From: Caenorhabditis elegans
Lineage: Eukaryota; Nematoda; Chromadorea; Rhabditida; Rhabditidae
DNA: 64,000 nucleotides
Direction: 5' to 3'
Assembly (NCBI RefSeq): GCF_000002985.6
Contig: NC_003282.8
Location: 186,001-250,000 of the forward strand
Shown here in pieces: positions 1 to 11,700 of the stretch. The translations under genes and the position numbers were made by a program. Under the pieces are notes generated by a model that searched no databases, had not been told where the DNA came from, and saw nothing but the letters and a program-made list of their open reading frames with translations. Within the stretch, counting starts at the first letter, position 1; each line of letters opens with the position of its first letter.

Positions 1-420
1 ATTACGTCTTCCTAATCTCTCCCAACTAATGGGTCTTCATGACTTTGTCTCTTTCCAACTGCATAAATAGTATGAGGAATCAACAAAACGAAACATCGAA
101 AAACTAAAGTAATTTAATTCCTGTGCAAGGTCATCTGAAATCACGTCTTCTTCTTCTTCTTCTCCTCCGTCGTCTTCCTCTCCGTCTTCTCCTTTTCCCT
201 CTGCGTCTCTCTCCTGAGCTCTCTCTCCTGTTTTTTTTGTCACTCAAAAATAAGTGTGCATAAAAGAATCCACTACATTCTTCTCCGTCTCCAAACTCTT
301 TCCCCCTCTGCCAGGTGCTGCATGTAATTTGAGACACACTGGCGGCGCGCACTCGTTTCCGCGGAAACGAAGCAGCTAATTCCATTTTTGCTCCTAGCAG
401 TATTCTTATCGAGTTTTCGG
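1..420. other. GC-richer, CT-repeat segment at window edge; no gene assigned
   Basis: A (CTT)n/CTC-rich tract lies at about 143-230, and a short CpG-rich patch at 339-375 contains the palindrome CGTTTCCGCGGAAACG. Read on the minus strand, the tract gives Glu-rich or Arg-rich peptides in different frames, which is typical of a simple repeat. I see no splice-bounded exon with a family match. It may be the promoter or 5' UTR of a gene beyond the left edge, but this is only inference from base composition. Confidence 0.3.
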
Positions 421-624
421 AGTTTAGAGAGGTAAAATGAATGTTTCCGTGTTGTTGTTGTGTTCAAAAACTAAAAGTATAATAAATTTGATAAAATTCC
501 TTCCGCTGATAATTTTATTTTTTCAACATTTCAAAATGATAGTGATCATATGTTTGGTCCAAAAGAATTTTCACCTAGGTACGCTACGTAAATCGACACA
601 TGACCCAGTGGTGGGCGGTGAACG

Positions 625-804
625 CCCGTGGTGCCAGGCTGTCCCAATATGGTTTGATCTACAGAAAATGCGGGATTTTTGGCCCAAAAAATGTGACGTC
701 AGCACGTTCTTTACCATGCGAAATCAGTTGAGAACTCTTCGTCTCAATTCCCGCATTTTTTGTAGATCTACGTAGATCAAACCGAAATGGAGGCACACCA
801 CGTG
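625..804. mobile_element. Palindromic MITE, 6-bp TSD TGAACG
   Basis: The ends are near-matching inverted repeats: the left end reads CCCGTGGTGCC, and the right end, reverse complemented, reads CACGTGGTGTG. Exact direct copies of TGAACG lie at 619-624 and 805-810. The interior is a long imperfect hairpin containing TTTGATCTAC and ATGCGGGA motifs and their complements. Related copies lie at 1935, 2706, 34082 and 58563. There is no coding capacity, so it is a non-autonomous DNA element. Confidence 0.85.
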
Positions 805-815
805 TGAACGGTTTT

Positions 816-1220
816 TTCCGGCAAATCGGCAAATTGCCGGAATTGAAAATTTCCGGCAAATCGGCAAATTACCGGAGTTGAAAATTTCCGGCAATTCGGC
901 AAATTACCGGAATTGAAAATTTCCGGCAATTCGGCAAATTGCCGGAATTGAAAATTTCCGGAAAATCGGCAAATCGCCGGAATTGAAAATTTCCGGAAAA
1001 TCGGCAAATTGCCGGAATTGAGCATTTCCGGCAATTCGGCAAATTACCAAAATTGAAAATTTCCGGCAAATCGTCAAATTGCCTGAATTGAAATTTCCGG
1101 CAAATCGTCAAATTGCCTGAATTGAAATTTCTGGCAAATCGGCAAATTATCGGAGTTGAAAATTTCCGGCAAATCGCCAATATGCCGCATTTGCCGGAAA
1201 AACGGCAAATTTTGGTTTTC
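816..1220. repeat. ~36-bp tandem repeat (GGCAAATCGGCAAATT family)
   Basis: About eleven diverged units share the core CCGGCAAATCGGCAAATTGC plus AATTGAAAATT. Shorter pieces of the same sequence recur at 2455-2560, 2938-3010, 15445-15520, 28130-28230 and 28440-28505, so it is a dispersed family. Long apparent ORFs across it on both strands (FSGNFQFRQFAD-like peptides) are repeat artefacts. Confidence 0.85.
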
Positions 1221-3485
1221 AGAACCATCAAAAATGCCCCTAAAATTTGAAAGACATGCAATTTTTAATTTAAAAAAATCCAATCAGCTTCCCCACCTCT
1301 GCAAATTCAGCCTTTTGAACTCCATTTTCAAAATTGCCGAACACCGCCTCCCCCGTGCAAGCTGAACAAACGCTTTTTTCTCGAAAAAATTGGAATTGAA
1401 TAGAGCTTTCAATTCTCTCCCAAAGTGCATTTCGACATCTTTCCTGGCTCGACCCCATTGCTCCGATCGTAAATCAGTAACGTTTTAGTGATAAGCGGGC
1501 TCGCCGCCGCAACCCCCAGCCATCAATCAGCAATCACAATGTTATTCTAACCGAGGTCTCGTGGCGTGCTCCGTAACCTTTTTTAGATTGATTAGAAGGG
1601 CGTAGTAGTGGCAGCAGTAGTTGGTAGTAGTAGAAGCTGATTAAAATTTCATATTTTCTAGAATTGGCAATCGAGTAGAAGTAGATTATTTCTTGTTTTA
1701 CTCAATGTTTCTGTAAGGTTTTGAGGTTCTCAACTCGACTATTTCAGTAGGAAACCTGATCCTAGGGACTCCGACATACCTACTAGGCAGGCGTAGGCCG
1801 TCTTTTTCAAGAGGAATTATACTTCCAGTAAGGCAAAAAACGTCATTGAACGAAGTCGAGTAGGTATTTCCGTGCCTACATTCGTTATTTCTGTTTCATA
1901 GATTTAACGAGGTCGCTGTCAAAATTACACTGTACACGTGGAGTCAGAAAGTCCCATTTCGTTTTGATCTCCGAAAAATGCGGGAGAAGAGACGCAGACA
2001 TCTCAGCTGATTTCGCATGGCTAAGAGCGTGCTTACGTCACAATTTTTCTGGAAAAATATTCCCGCATTTTTCGTAGATCAAATCGCAATGAGACAGTAT
2101 TCGGATTATTTTACAAAACCCTAAAGTTTCGAGTATAAAATTGGCATCAAAAGTCAAATGAACCAGCAGATTTGGATAATCCATGTTTATGACTTATGTA
2201 TGACCGCACGAATTTCCTGAAAACAATTTTTTTGAAATTTTTCGAATTCGAAAACTAGCGCTTTTCCTTCTGCGACTAGTTAAGTTTTAAAAAAAAATTT
2301 CGAAAAAAATGGGTTTGTGCTTTTCAAAGCGATATTTTGAATGTCGAGTGGAAATATTTTAAATTAAATAATAAAATTCTATGGAAGTTTGGACTGATTT
2401 CGAATATCCAAATCCATTGTTTTACTGAATTTGAATCAGTGGTGCACGATTTTTTTCCGGCAAATCGGCAAATTGTCGGAATTGGAAATTTCAGGCAAAT
2501 CGGAAAACCGGCAATTTGCCGATTTGCCCAATTTGCCGGAAAAGGGCAATTTGCTGAAAATTTTCGGTAATTGTGGTTTCAAATGGCAAAACTGTACGCA
2601 TCCTATGTATGTTCCTACATCTATTTTGAAAAGTTAGCAAATTCTATGAAAATATGGTTTAAAAAAAAACGGAAAAAATTCAAAAAGGCACAGTTTTAAG
2701 TGTTTCCCGTGGTGCCAGGCTGTCCCATTACGGTTTGATCTACAAAAAATGAGGGAATTTTTTGCCCAAAAAATGTGACGTCAGCACGTTCTTAACCATG
2801 AATGCATGGCCATGCAAAATGAGTTGAGAACTCTCCGTCTCTTCTCCCGCATTTTTTGTAGATTTACGTAGATCATACCAAAATGAGACACTCGGACACC
2901 CCGTGGTGTTTTCGTCTTATGAAAAATCCCTGTAAATATTTCCGGCAAATCGGCAAATTGCAGGAATTGAAAATTTCCGGCAAATTTGCCGAGTTTGCCG
3001 ACAAATCAATTTTCCGAACGACAATTGCCGCCCACTCCTGATTTAATTGCTAATTTTATTACCTCCAATAATTGTAATCCTGTAGATTTTCTTCAGGCAA
3101 AACAGTTAATTGTTCAAAAGATCAGCTAATATCTAGGCACACGTAACCAACAGAAAAAAAAGAAACCATAGACATCAAAATTCAATTCGCAAACCAACGT
3201 GTTCGATGATAACGAATTCAAACGCACTCTCTGAAATTCGAACACAATCTTAATAGGATTAGGTGTCTCGTACGTCCAAAAGTTGCCCATTTTGTGTCTT
3301 TTTTTGCAACTTATCGGAGAAGCGTCGTCTTTTTTTTCGCTCGCTTTGCACTGGAATTAGAACATTTTCACTCCGAGTTTCCCACTTTTTTTTTGGAGGA
3401 GAAAAAATGGTTTTGAGTTTGTGTCAAACTTCCTCTCTCTCTCTCTCAACAAATAGTTGTTCGCAAATAGTTTGTATTGTTGTAG
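1221..3485. other. Intergenic region upstream of pnc-2
   Basis: No splice-bounded coding region is visible. The segment carries a degenerate member of the 6-bp-TSD palindrome family (about 1935-2095), an intact one at 2706-2905, and fragments of the GGCAAATCGGC repeat. The last ~400 bases, with CT-rich runs at 3432-3450, should hold the pnc-2 promoter; no specific factor site can be supported. Confidence 0.5.
2706..2905. mobile_element. Palindromic MITE, 6-bp TSD GTGTTT
   Basis: A 200-bp imperfect hairpin runs from CCCGTGGTGCCAGGCTGTCC to ACTCGGACACCCCGTG. It is flanked by exact GTGTTT copies at 2700-2705 and 2906-2911. It is the same family as 625-804. A GGCAAATCGG fragment lies just outside its right end. 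Confidence 0.85.
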
Positions 3486-6079
3486 ATGGTACACTCAGAC
3501 AATTCGGCAACAACCAATAATAACACAATTCTCGGCAACCAATCACTGGAGGCAATACCCGAACAGTTGAGTGAACTCACTGGAATTACGGTGGAGGAGT
3601 CCGAGAGGATTATGGAATCTTGGCTTGGGGTGAGCTTAATCTTCATGATGTTAAATTTTTAAATAAATGAAACGAAACCTAGGACTAACGGTTTGGACGA
3701 TTTTGAACGTATAGACCCAAAATGGGCTCAAATTAACGAATTTCGTAATGAAACTTCTCAAAAAAAAAATTCAAAAATTTTTTATGGCGGTTCAAAATTT
3801 CGAAAAAAATTACACCGATGTTAGCTAAAATCTCGAGTTTTGCCCACTTTTCTGTGTCGCAGCGGTTCGATGGAGTTTTTTTTTTTTTGAAATTATCATT
3901 CTTTATTGCATATTGTTGTAGTTTATCTCATTTAATTTCGTTGATTAAGGTACATTTAAAGCCGATTAGGTAACCAAAAATCATCGAAATTGGTTACCTA
4001 ACGGCTTTAGATGTTCCTTAATAAATGAAATTAAATAAATGAGATAAACTACTCAAATATGCAATAAAGAATGATAATTTTTAAAAAAGTCTACTTCGGA
4101 CTGCTGCGACACAGAAAAGTGGGCAAAAATTCGAGATTTTAGCTAAAATCAGTATAATTTTTTTTCAAAATTTTGAACAGCCATAAAAAGTTTTGAAACT
4201 TTTTTGAGAATTTTCATTACCAAATTCGTTCATATGAGCCCATTTTGGGTCTATACGTCAAAATCGTCCGGGCCGTTAGTCCTCCTTTGAATGACAATGA
4301 CAATTTCATTTCATAAATATTAAATATTTTTAAACTTGAAAAATTCCACGTGACATAAGCCTCGTAAATGTTCGAAAAAGTTCTGTCCAAGTGAGTTTTG
4401 ATATTTTGGAAAATCTGCAATTCCACGTGGCAAAAGCAAAATTTAAAAAAAAAATAGAAATTTGAAAAAATTATGATTTTCTTTATATAAAAATAGTTTT
4501 TCGATTTTTCGGTTTCTAAACGAATAATCCTGAAAATTGTCGATTTTCTCCTTGGTACTCAAAAAACTGTAACTCAAAAAAACAATGCTTTGGGGGTTTT
4601 CTTTTCAAATGTTTTTTTCCAACCGAGAACTATTTCTGCAGAATCGCCAACTGGATCTTCGAACATCTGTACTGTTCGATCAAGAAGTACTCTCCCGACT
4701 ACGTTCTCTCCGTGTCGCGCTTCTCGTCGTCGATTTCCAGAATGATTTCGTCGATGGATCCCTCAAAATCGGAGATGGCGACGCTGGACAGGAGCCAAGC
4801 TCAGCGATTACACCACTCAACGAGCTGCTTCAGCTGTCGTCCTGGGATTTGGTGGTCTATACGAAGGACTGGCATCCACACAATCACATTTCATTTTTGA
4901 GTCAGGCACATAATTCGGATAGGGTTATGGATGAGAAGGATGAGAATAAAACTTTGGGATTCTTTGATTCTGTGCAATTTTTGAAACCAATCAAGACAGA
5001 ACAAGTTTTATATCCGGATCATTGTATTCAGAAGAGCTGGGGATCGGATATTCATCCGGAAATCTACATTGCGGACAACGCAGAGTATATTATGAAGGGA
5101 GTCGACCCATATCTGGATTCCTACAGCGCTTTCAACGATAATAACGGGCGGTCCAAGACAGAGCTTGAAGATTTGCTGCGTCGCGAGAATATTGACGCAG
5201 TTGTGATCGCCGGACTCGCCTACGATATTTGCGTTCGGTTTACTTGCCTGGTAAGGGTTTTTTAAAGCTTTTCTAACTGAAAACCGTTTAAAGGTGGTGT
5301 ATTCGAATTTTTTTTATTACCTTATTAGACTCAAAATTGTCTGAAAACAACGAATTTCATAATGAAACTTTTCAGAAAAAAGTTATGACGGCTCAAAAAA
5401 TGGCCTAAAATTAGTTAAAATCGGAAATTAGACCAACTTATCAATGTCGCAGCGACTGGAAACTATTTTTTTTTGAAATCACCGTCAAATTTTGAGTGTA
5501 CAAGTTGATCATCTTGCGTTTTAAACTTCATTTAGGTATTTAAAAGTCGATGGACGGCGAGTTTTGGCTCAAAAAAATTAAAAATCTCGCCGTCCATCGA
5601 TTTTTAAATACCTTAATCAAGTTTAAAACGCAGGAAATCAACTTGTATACTCAAAATTTGACGGTGATTTCAAAAAAAAATTGTGTCCAGCCGCTGCGAC
5701 ATTGATAAGTTGGTCAAATTTCCGATTTTAACTAATTTTAAGCCATTTTTTGAGCCGTCATAACTTTTTTCTAAAAAGTTTCATTATGAAATTCGGTGTT
5801 TTCAGACAATTTTGAGTCTAATAAGGTAATAAAAAAATTCGACTACACCACCTTTAAAAACACCTCAAAACTTTAAATTTTCAGGACGCTGTGAAGCAGA
5901 ACTTCCTTGCCGCCGTGATCCCGGAATGCAGCGCTGGACTAACGAAGAAGGGAATCGAGGAGTCTGAGATGGCTTTCAAAAAGCAAGGCGTTGCGATGAT
6001 CTCAAAAGACGAGGCACGTGGAATCACGGAAGGCGGTTTTCTGCCGAGAGAATGGGTTCAAAGGATCGTGAAGAAGTAG
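3486..6079 (+). CDS. pnc-2: Nicotinamidase (isochorismatase fold), three exons
   Basis: Exons 3486-3629, 4642-5250 and 5885-6079, all phase 0, encode about 315 residues. The family hydrolyses nicotinamide to nicotinic acid, the first step of invertebrate NAD+ salvage. The visible catalytic set is complete: Asp79 in VVDFQNDF, Lys200 in YIMKGVD and Cys245 in AYDICV. Metal ligands are Asp124 and His126 in KDWHP and His175 in PDHC. An N-terminal extension of about 70 residues precedes the core; I recognise no targeting signal in it. The start abuts an acceptor-like TTGTAG at 3485, suggesting a spliced leader joined directly to the ATG. Both introns are largely filled by palindromes (3681-4283 and 5287-5858). 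C. elegans has two nicotinamidases; the symbol pnc-2 is from memory of this locus. Confidence 0.88.
3681..4283. repeat. 603-bp imperfect palindrome in pnc-2 intron 1
   Basis: The left arm starts AGGACTAACGGTTTGGACGA and the right arm ends CGTCCGGGCCGTTAGTCCT. The arms also share GACCCAAAATGGGCTCA and TAATTTCGTTGATTAAGG-type blocks. A second member of the family is in the TMEM68 intron at about 23945-24525. A transposon origin is likely, but I could not fix a target-site duplication. Confidence 0.8.
5287..5858. mobile_element. Palindromic element ending in TTTAAA, pnc-2 intron 2
   Basis: Long inverted repeat bounded by TTTAAAGGTGG on the left and CCACCTTTAAA on the right; it occupies almost all of the 634-bp intron. 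Further members are at 25108-25689 and, internally shortened, 32773-33172. The ends fit the palindromic repeats known in C. elegans that duplicate or target TTTAAA. Confidence 0.8.
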
Positions 6080-6086
6080 AAGTAAT

Positions 6087-6137
6087 AATAAAATATTGTG
6101 CATAATTTTGTAATTCTTTTAAAAATATTTAAATAAA
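6087..6137 (+). terminator. pnc-2 polyadenylation signals
   Basis: AATAAA occurs at 6087-6092, only eight bases after the stop codon, and again at 6132-6137 in a U-rich context. The second gives a more ordinary 3' UTR length. From here to 6481 no coding sequence is visible. Confidence 0.5.
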
Positions 6138-6481
6138 CGTTTTTTTTTCTTAATTGTCGAAATTTTCGTTGAAAAGTTCAGAAAAAAGTAATTTCGCATC
6201 AAACGACGCTCCGAAATAACGCGGCCGCCAGCACGATTTCTCGGCCACGCGCCGTGTACTCCTCTCGAAGGAACCAATTTTGTAAACAAAATTTCAGCGC
6301 ATTTCTTATTCCTGAAATTTCCTGTTTTTTCCCCGATAATTTAACGATTTTTCCATTTAATACTTGTTAGAAATCACATTTTACTCATATTTCCTAATAT
6401 TTACCACTGAAAACCAGTATAAAACTCGAAATTGCTAATTTTTAATCTATTTCGTAAAAAAATTAGTTTTCCCCCGAAAAC

Positions 6482-8064
6482 ATGTCTAGAGACGTGAGTT
6501 TATCACCGAAATCTGGTGATATTCGGTTTAACGGCACGGAGCCGCCCGTCAAAGTGGAAGTTGTGGATGAAGAGCAGGTGGGCAGAAAAATCGATTAATT
6601 AAAAAAAAATTTTGAATTGTTTTCAGAGTTCTCTCAACAATCAATTGGGATTTTCGACGACACTATCGACGTCTTTTGTGCTTTCCGAAGATCTCTCGGA
6701 GTCCATCGATGATCTGACAGTTACTAGCAAGGCAAAAACGTTTTTATAAAATTAATTTTCAATAAATAAATTTCAGGACAAAAAGAAATTGCGGCCTAGT
6801 AAAGTGGCAGAGGACATTGGTCGCAAACGAAAGGATACTACAAACTCCATAACTAATTTCTTCCATCGATTCACGCGCGGAGACCGTGAGGAGAAGAAAA
6901 TAGTTGAAGAGGAGGAAGAAGAGCACGTGGAGCGTCCCGAGAAGCTTATAAGCCCGGAATCCGAGGAAAAATGGTTTGAATCGAGAACTCTGGACGAGAA
7001 AGTGCTCGGACACGAAGGAGACGCAGATATGTACGAATGGGATCCAAATACAATGACAGAGACTCTTGTTCGGGAGCCTCCATCGCCTCTGGAGCCCAGT
7101 AGTATGATATTCGAGGAGAAAGGAATGCTGAAACTACTGGAAGATTTTCGAAATGGTGAGCTCCGATGGCTAGATGCTCCACAGATTTCTGCGTTGGGAA
7201 AAGTGAAAGAAGCGCATGAAGATGTGTCGAATATTCATTTACAAGTTTATGAAATTGAGTCGGCTAGGAGGAAAAAGAGAAAACAAGCGAGGAGTGTCAA
7301 GGAGAATTTTGAATTTGTAAGGAAAAATTCGGATTTCCATAAAAAAGGGATTAATTTGTGCAATTTTACGAAGAAATCGGGATTTTTGGAATGTAAAAAG
7401 CTCAATGTGATCTAGAAAATGTGTTTTTGGCAGGATTTTCCTTTTTTTTTAAATCCGATTTTCAGTCTATTTTCTAGCTAAACGACTCCGAAGATCTCTC
7501 AAAAAACTAACAAAAAATGCGACAGACGCCAGTTTTTTAATCTGAAAAAAAGCAGAAAGTCCCAAAAAACGGTCCCAGGAATCACAAAATATCTGTTTTG
7601 TGATATTTAGCGCTGCAAAAAATAAAAAAAACTCGCTGAATGCAATATTCCAATAGCTTTTTACCTTTAAAAAACTCAAATTTTCATTAAAATCATCAAA
7701 ATTCTGAGAGCCTCACCCATAAATCCTTAGCCTCACCCAAAAATCATGAGAGCCTCAACCAAAAATCCTGGGCCTCAATCAAAATTCCGGAGAGCCTCAC
7801 CCAAAAATCCAGAAAGCCTCAACCAAAAATCCAGAGAGCCTCAACTAAAAATCCAAAAATACTAGAATATACTAAAATTCCCCATATTTTCAGTCGGATT
7901 CGGATGATTCAGAAGAAGAACGAGAAATCGAACGATTATTCGAATCGATGAATACTCATATGATTGACATGCATTCTGCACTCGATACCGTACCATTTTA
8001 CGACGCTTCTCAAAATCAACGCACTGAAAAAATCGATAACGACGAGGAGTATTTTTCGTCTTGA
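6482..8064 (+). CDS. CCDC28-family coiled-coil protein
   Basis: Exons 6482-6577, 6627-6731, 6777-7316 and 7894-8064 stay in frame and give about 303 residues. The C-terminal third resembles the animal CCDC28A/B family: GMLKLLEDFRNGEL (residues 183-196), a helical stretch VKEAHEDVSNIHLQVYEI, then REIERLFESMNTHMIDMHSAL. In vertebrates CCDC28B acts as a basal-body modifier of ciliopathy and in mTORC2 signalling; a role in worms is not shown here. The middle is highly charged, with a Glu run at about 111-116. Intron 2 appears to use a GC donor (AAG|gcaaaa at 6732), or a weaker GT donor at 6720 that is also in frame. Intron 3 holds a short AGCCTCAACC array. The first two exons match nothing I recognise. 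Confidence 0.8.
7706..7860 (+). repeat. AGCCTCAACCAAAAATCC minisatellite, CCDC28 intron 3
   Basis: About seven irregular units of 20-24 bases in the direction of the gene. This is the smallest of several arrays of this family in the window (others at 9510, 29660, 43870, 48676, 50150 and 52519/53258). Confidence 0.85.
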
Positions 8065-8320
8065 ATCGATCATGTTTCCTGAATTTTTCACGCATTTTCT
8101 AATTTGAAAATTCTATAATTTTGACCCAAATTTCTTCGTTTCCAGCTAATATTTGCATTTTTTTAGGGCATTTCTCACAGTTTTTCTCGAAAAATCCCCG
8201 TATTGTCGATTTTTTTTTCGAAATTTTTCCGAGCAGGAAAATATTGTGAATTTCACCTGTTTTGAGGCACCACGGATTCAAGATCAGCTGGGATTTTGGA
8301 TCTAAAATTTCCGAAATTGG

Positions 8321-8459
8321 CACCGTGCCAACGAATAAAACGCTATTTTTCTCGAAGAAAAGCGTGACAACGATGCTCCGATGTTACGCGTCGCGTGTTG
8401 TTTAGCGTATTTTCTATAAGTAATTTTCAAAAAAACAGCGTTTTATGCCTGACACGGTG
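8321..8459. repeat. Palindrome carrying CCDC28's likely poly(A) signal
   Basis: CACCGTGCCAACGAATAAAA at the left pairs imperfectly with TTTTATGCCTGACACGGTG at the right, a 139-bp inverted repeat. The only good AATAAA downstream of CCDC28 (8334-8339) lies inside the left arm. The remaining ~280 bases to the csn-3 acceptor are U-rich and contain no ORF. Confidence 0.6.
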
Positions 8460-8777
8460 CTTTTTCGGTGATATTTGAACTGAAATACCCTAAAATTTTC
8501 GTGATTCCCTCTATTTTCTAGCAAAGTTTTCTCTTTTCCCCAAATTTTACCCATTTTTCACTAATTTCTCGGTATTTTCCTGTACAAGCTCGATTTTTAC
8601 TCAATTTCTATATTTTTCTCGGTTTCTTCTCTAAATTTTCTCACCAATCGCCATTCCCTGTGCAATTTTCTCTTATTTTTTCGTATATCTTCTCTTACTC
8701 GTTTCTTGTCACACATTTTCACGATAAAATGTAAATATTTTCAGATATCACAGGAAAATCCCATTCACAAAAGGATC

Positions 8778-11700
8778 ATGACAAGTAAGTTTATTATTTA
8801 ACCTGTAAATTTTCTAAAAAAATCGGAAAAGCTTTTTCAGCTTTTTTCAATAAGCTCTTCACGGGAGCCTCATCATCATCGTCTGCAGCAGCTTCTTCTG
8901 GAATGGATCTTGGTAGTATGGAGTCATTGTGTGCTGCGATCAATGAGCTTTGCAGTGAAAAACATGGTAATTTGGAGGGTTTTGTTGGAAAAAGAAGAAA
9001 ATTAGTGATTTTCTCAATTTTTCAACTTGAAAATGTATTTATTCGCTGAAATTTTCGGGAAATTTGAATGATTTCATTCAAAAACCCATCGAAATTCTCG
9101 TAGAAGTTCGTGAAAAATTGATGAATATCATCTGAAAAGGGATCGAATTCCGAAAAAAAAGAGCCAAATTTTGCTGACATCTGAAATTTTTTCTTTGTCC
9201 CCAGTTTTCTTTGTCGCAGCCACTGGAATTTTACTTTTCTGAAATTATCACTCTTTAATCTAAGTTTTATTAGTTTATCTTGTGTAAATTCATTGATTGA
9301 GACAATTTTAAACCGTGAGGCATCCAATTTTTATCATTTTTGGATGTCTCTTCGCTTAAAAATTGTCTCAATCAATGAATTTACACAAGATAAATTACCA
9401 AAATGTGAATTAAAAGTGATAATTTCAGAAAAGTTGAATTACAGTCTCTGCGACAAAGAAAACTGGGCAAAATTTCTGATTTTTGCACTAATATGCCTTT
9501 TTTAATTTTGACCTCAACCAAAAAATCATGGTAGCCTCAACCAAAAATCATGGTAGCCTCAACCAAAATTCCGGAGAGCCTCACCCAAAAATCCAGAAAG
9601 CCTCAACCAAAAATCCTTAGCCTCAACCAAAAATCCTGAGCCTCAACCAAAAAATCATGGTAGCCTCAACCAAAAATCCTGAACCTCAACCAAAAATCCT
9701 GAACCTCAATCAAAAATCCTGAGCCTCAACCAAAAATCATGGTAGCCTCAACCAAAAATCCTGAGCCTCAATCAAAAATCCTTAGCCTCAACCAAAAATC
9801 CTTAGCCTCAACCAAAAATCATGGTAGCCTCAACGAAATATCCTGAGCCTCAACCAAAAATCCTGAGCCTCAACCAAAAATTCTTAGCCTCAACCAAAAA
9901 TCATGGTAGCCTCAACCAAAAATCCTGAGCCTCAATCAAAAATCCTGAGCCTCAATCAAAAATCATGGTAGCCTCAACCAAAAATCCTGAGCCTCAATCA
10001 AAAATCCTTAGCCTCAACCAAAAATCATGGTAGCCTCAACGAAATATCCTGAGCCTCAACCAAAAATCCTGAGAGCCTCAACCAAAAATCCTGGTAGCCT
10101 CAACCAAAAATCCTGAGCCTCAACCAAAAATTCTTAGCCTCAACCAAAAATCATGGTAGCCTCAACCAAAAATCCTGAGTCTCAACCAAAAATCCTGAGA
10201 GTCTCAACCAAAAATCATGGTAGCCTCAACGAAATATCCTGAGCCTCAACCAAAAATCCTGAGAGCCTCAACCAAAAATCCTGAGCCTCAATCAAAAATC
10301 CTGAGCCTCAACCAAAAATCATGGTAGCCTCAACCAAAAATCCTGAGCCTCAATCAAAAATCCTTAGCCTCAACCAAAAATCCTGGTAGCCTCAACCAAA
10401 AATCCTGAGCCTCAATCAAAAATCCTGAGCCTCAATCAAAAATCATGGTAGCCTCAACCAAAAATCCTGAGCCTCAATCAAAAATCCTTAGCCTCAACCA
10501 AAAATCCTGGTAGCCTCAACCAAAAATCCTGAGCCTCAATCAAAAATCCTTAGCCTCAACCAAAAATCATGGTAGCCTCAACGAAATATCCTGATCCTCA
10601 CCCAAAAATCCTAAGCCTCAACCAAAAATCCATACAAAATTGTTGAAAATTTTTTGTTTCATTATTAAATTCGGTGGTTTTGGACCAGTTGTAGTCTATT
10701 TAAGCAGAATACCCACAAACTGTAATCCCGCTTTAAAATAAATTTATTAAAAAATTTGTTTTATTTAAAAAAAAATTCAATTTAAGGATACCGTCAAGCC
10801 TATTTTTTCCAGAATTCCGCATTAATTTCCCGTATTTAGTTTCAGAGAATGTTGGTGAACTGGCCGCTGGAATTGTTCGTAAGAATAAAGAGCTTTTCGA
10901 AAAGAAATCGAACGATGTTGAAGCATTTTTGCTTCATTGTAGTCCAAATGTTGGTTCAGCTGCAATGGTTGCTGCAATTAAAGGAATGTTTGATACGTCG
11001 GCTGCAAAAAATAATGAAACTGGAACAGATCGAGCTGTTGAGCTTCTCAATCATTATGTTGATGAGAATAATTTTGTTGGAGGACATTTGAAGCTTGTAC
11101 CTGAAATTAGTGAGTTTCTAGATAAAATTGAGAAGAAAAACTGGAAAATATGGATGATTTACATGGAATTTATGCGAAAAATCTAGATTTAAAGAGAAAA
11201 ATGCAGCTTCACTTCGCCGAATTTTCCGTTTTTTTTTAAAGCAGAAAGTCAAAGACGTCGGATTTCAAAGGAAAATAAAAATAAAAACTTGAATTTAGAG
11301 AAAAGCTAGGCAAAAATAGAAAACTTAACTGAAAATTTCTCCTTCTTCCTATAATTCTTCCTAAATTTTATTTTTTTTTTCTCAATTTCCCTCAAAAATC
11401 TATAAATTTCAGACTGAAAATTAAAAAACTAAGAACTTCCTAATTTTTCGTCCTCAAAAAAATTCGAAAATCCGAATTTTTCCACAGAAAAAAGTTGTCT
11501 GAAAATGCATTCTTTAGTGAAAAAATGACAAATTTTAACGATTTTCTTGTAAAAAGTCACTTTTCCATAGATTTTTTTTTCACTTTTTGAATGGAGCAAT
11601 TGAAAAATCTTTCAAGAAAAATTGAAAAATATTGGCAAATAAGCTCGAATTTAAAGAAAAACTAGGCAAAAATTGAAAATTTAACTGAAAATTTGATTTT

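Noticed and set aside
131..385. Poly-Arg/poly-Glu ORFs
   Set aside because: Simple CTT/CTC repeat translated in different frames; nothing splices to it.
777..1261. Minus-strand ORFs of 85-130 codons
   Set aside because: They follow the GGCAAATCGGCAAATT repeat; phases change and there are no splice sites or family match.
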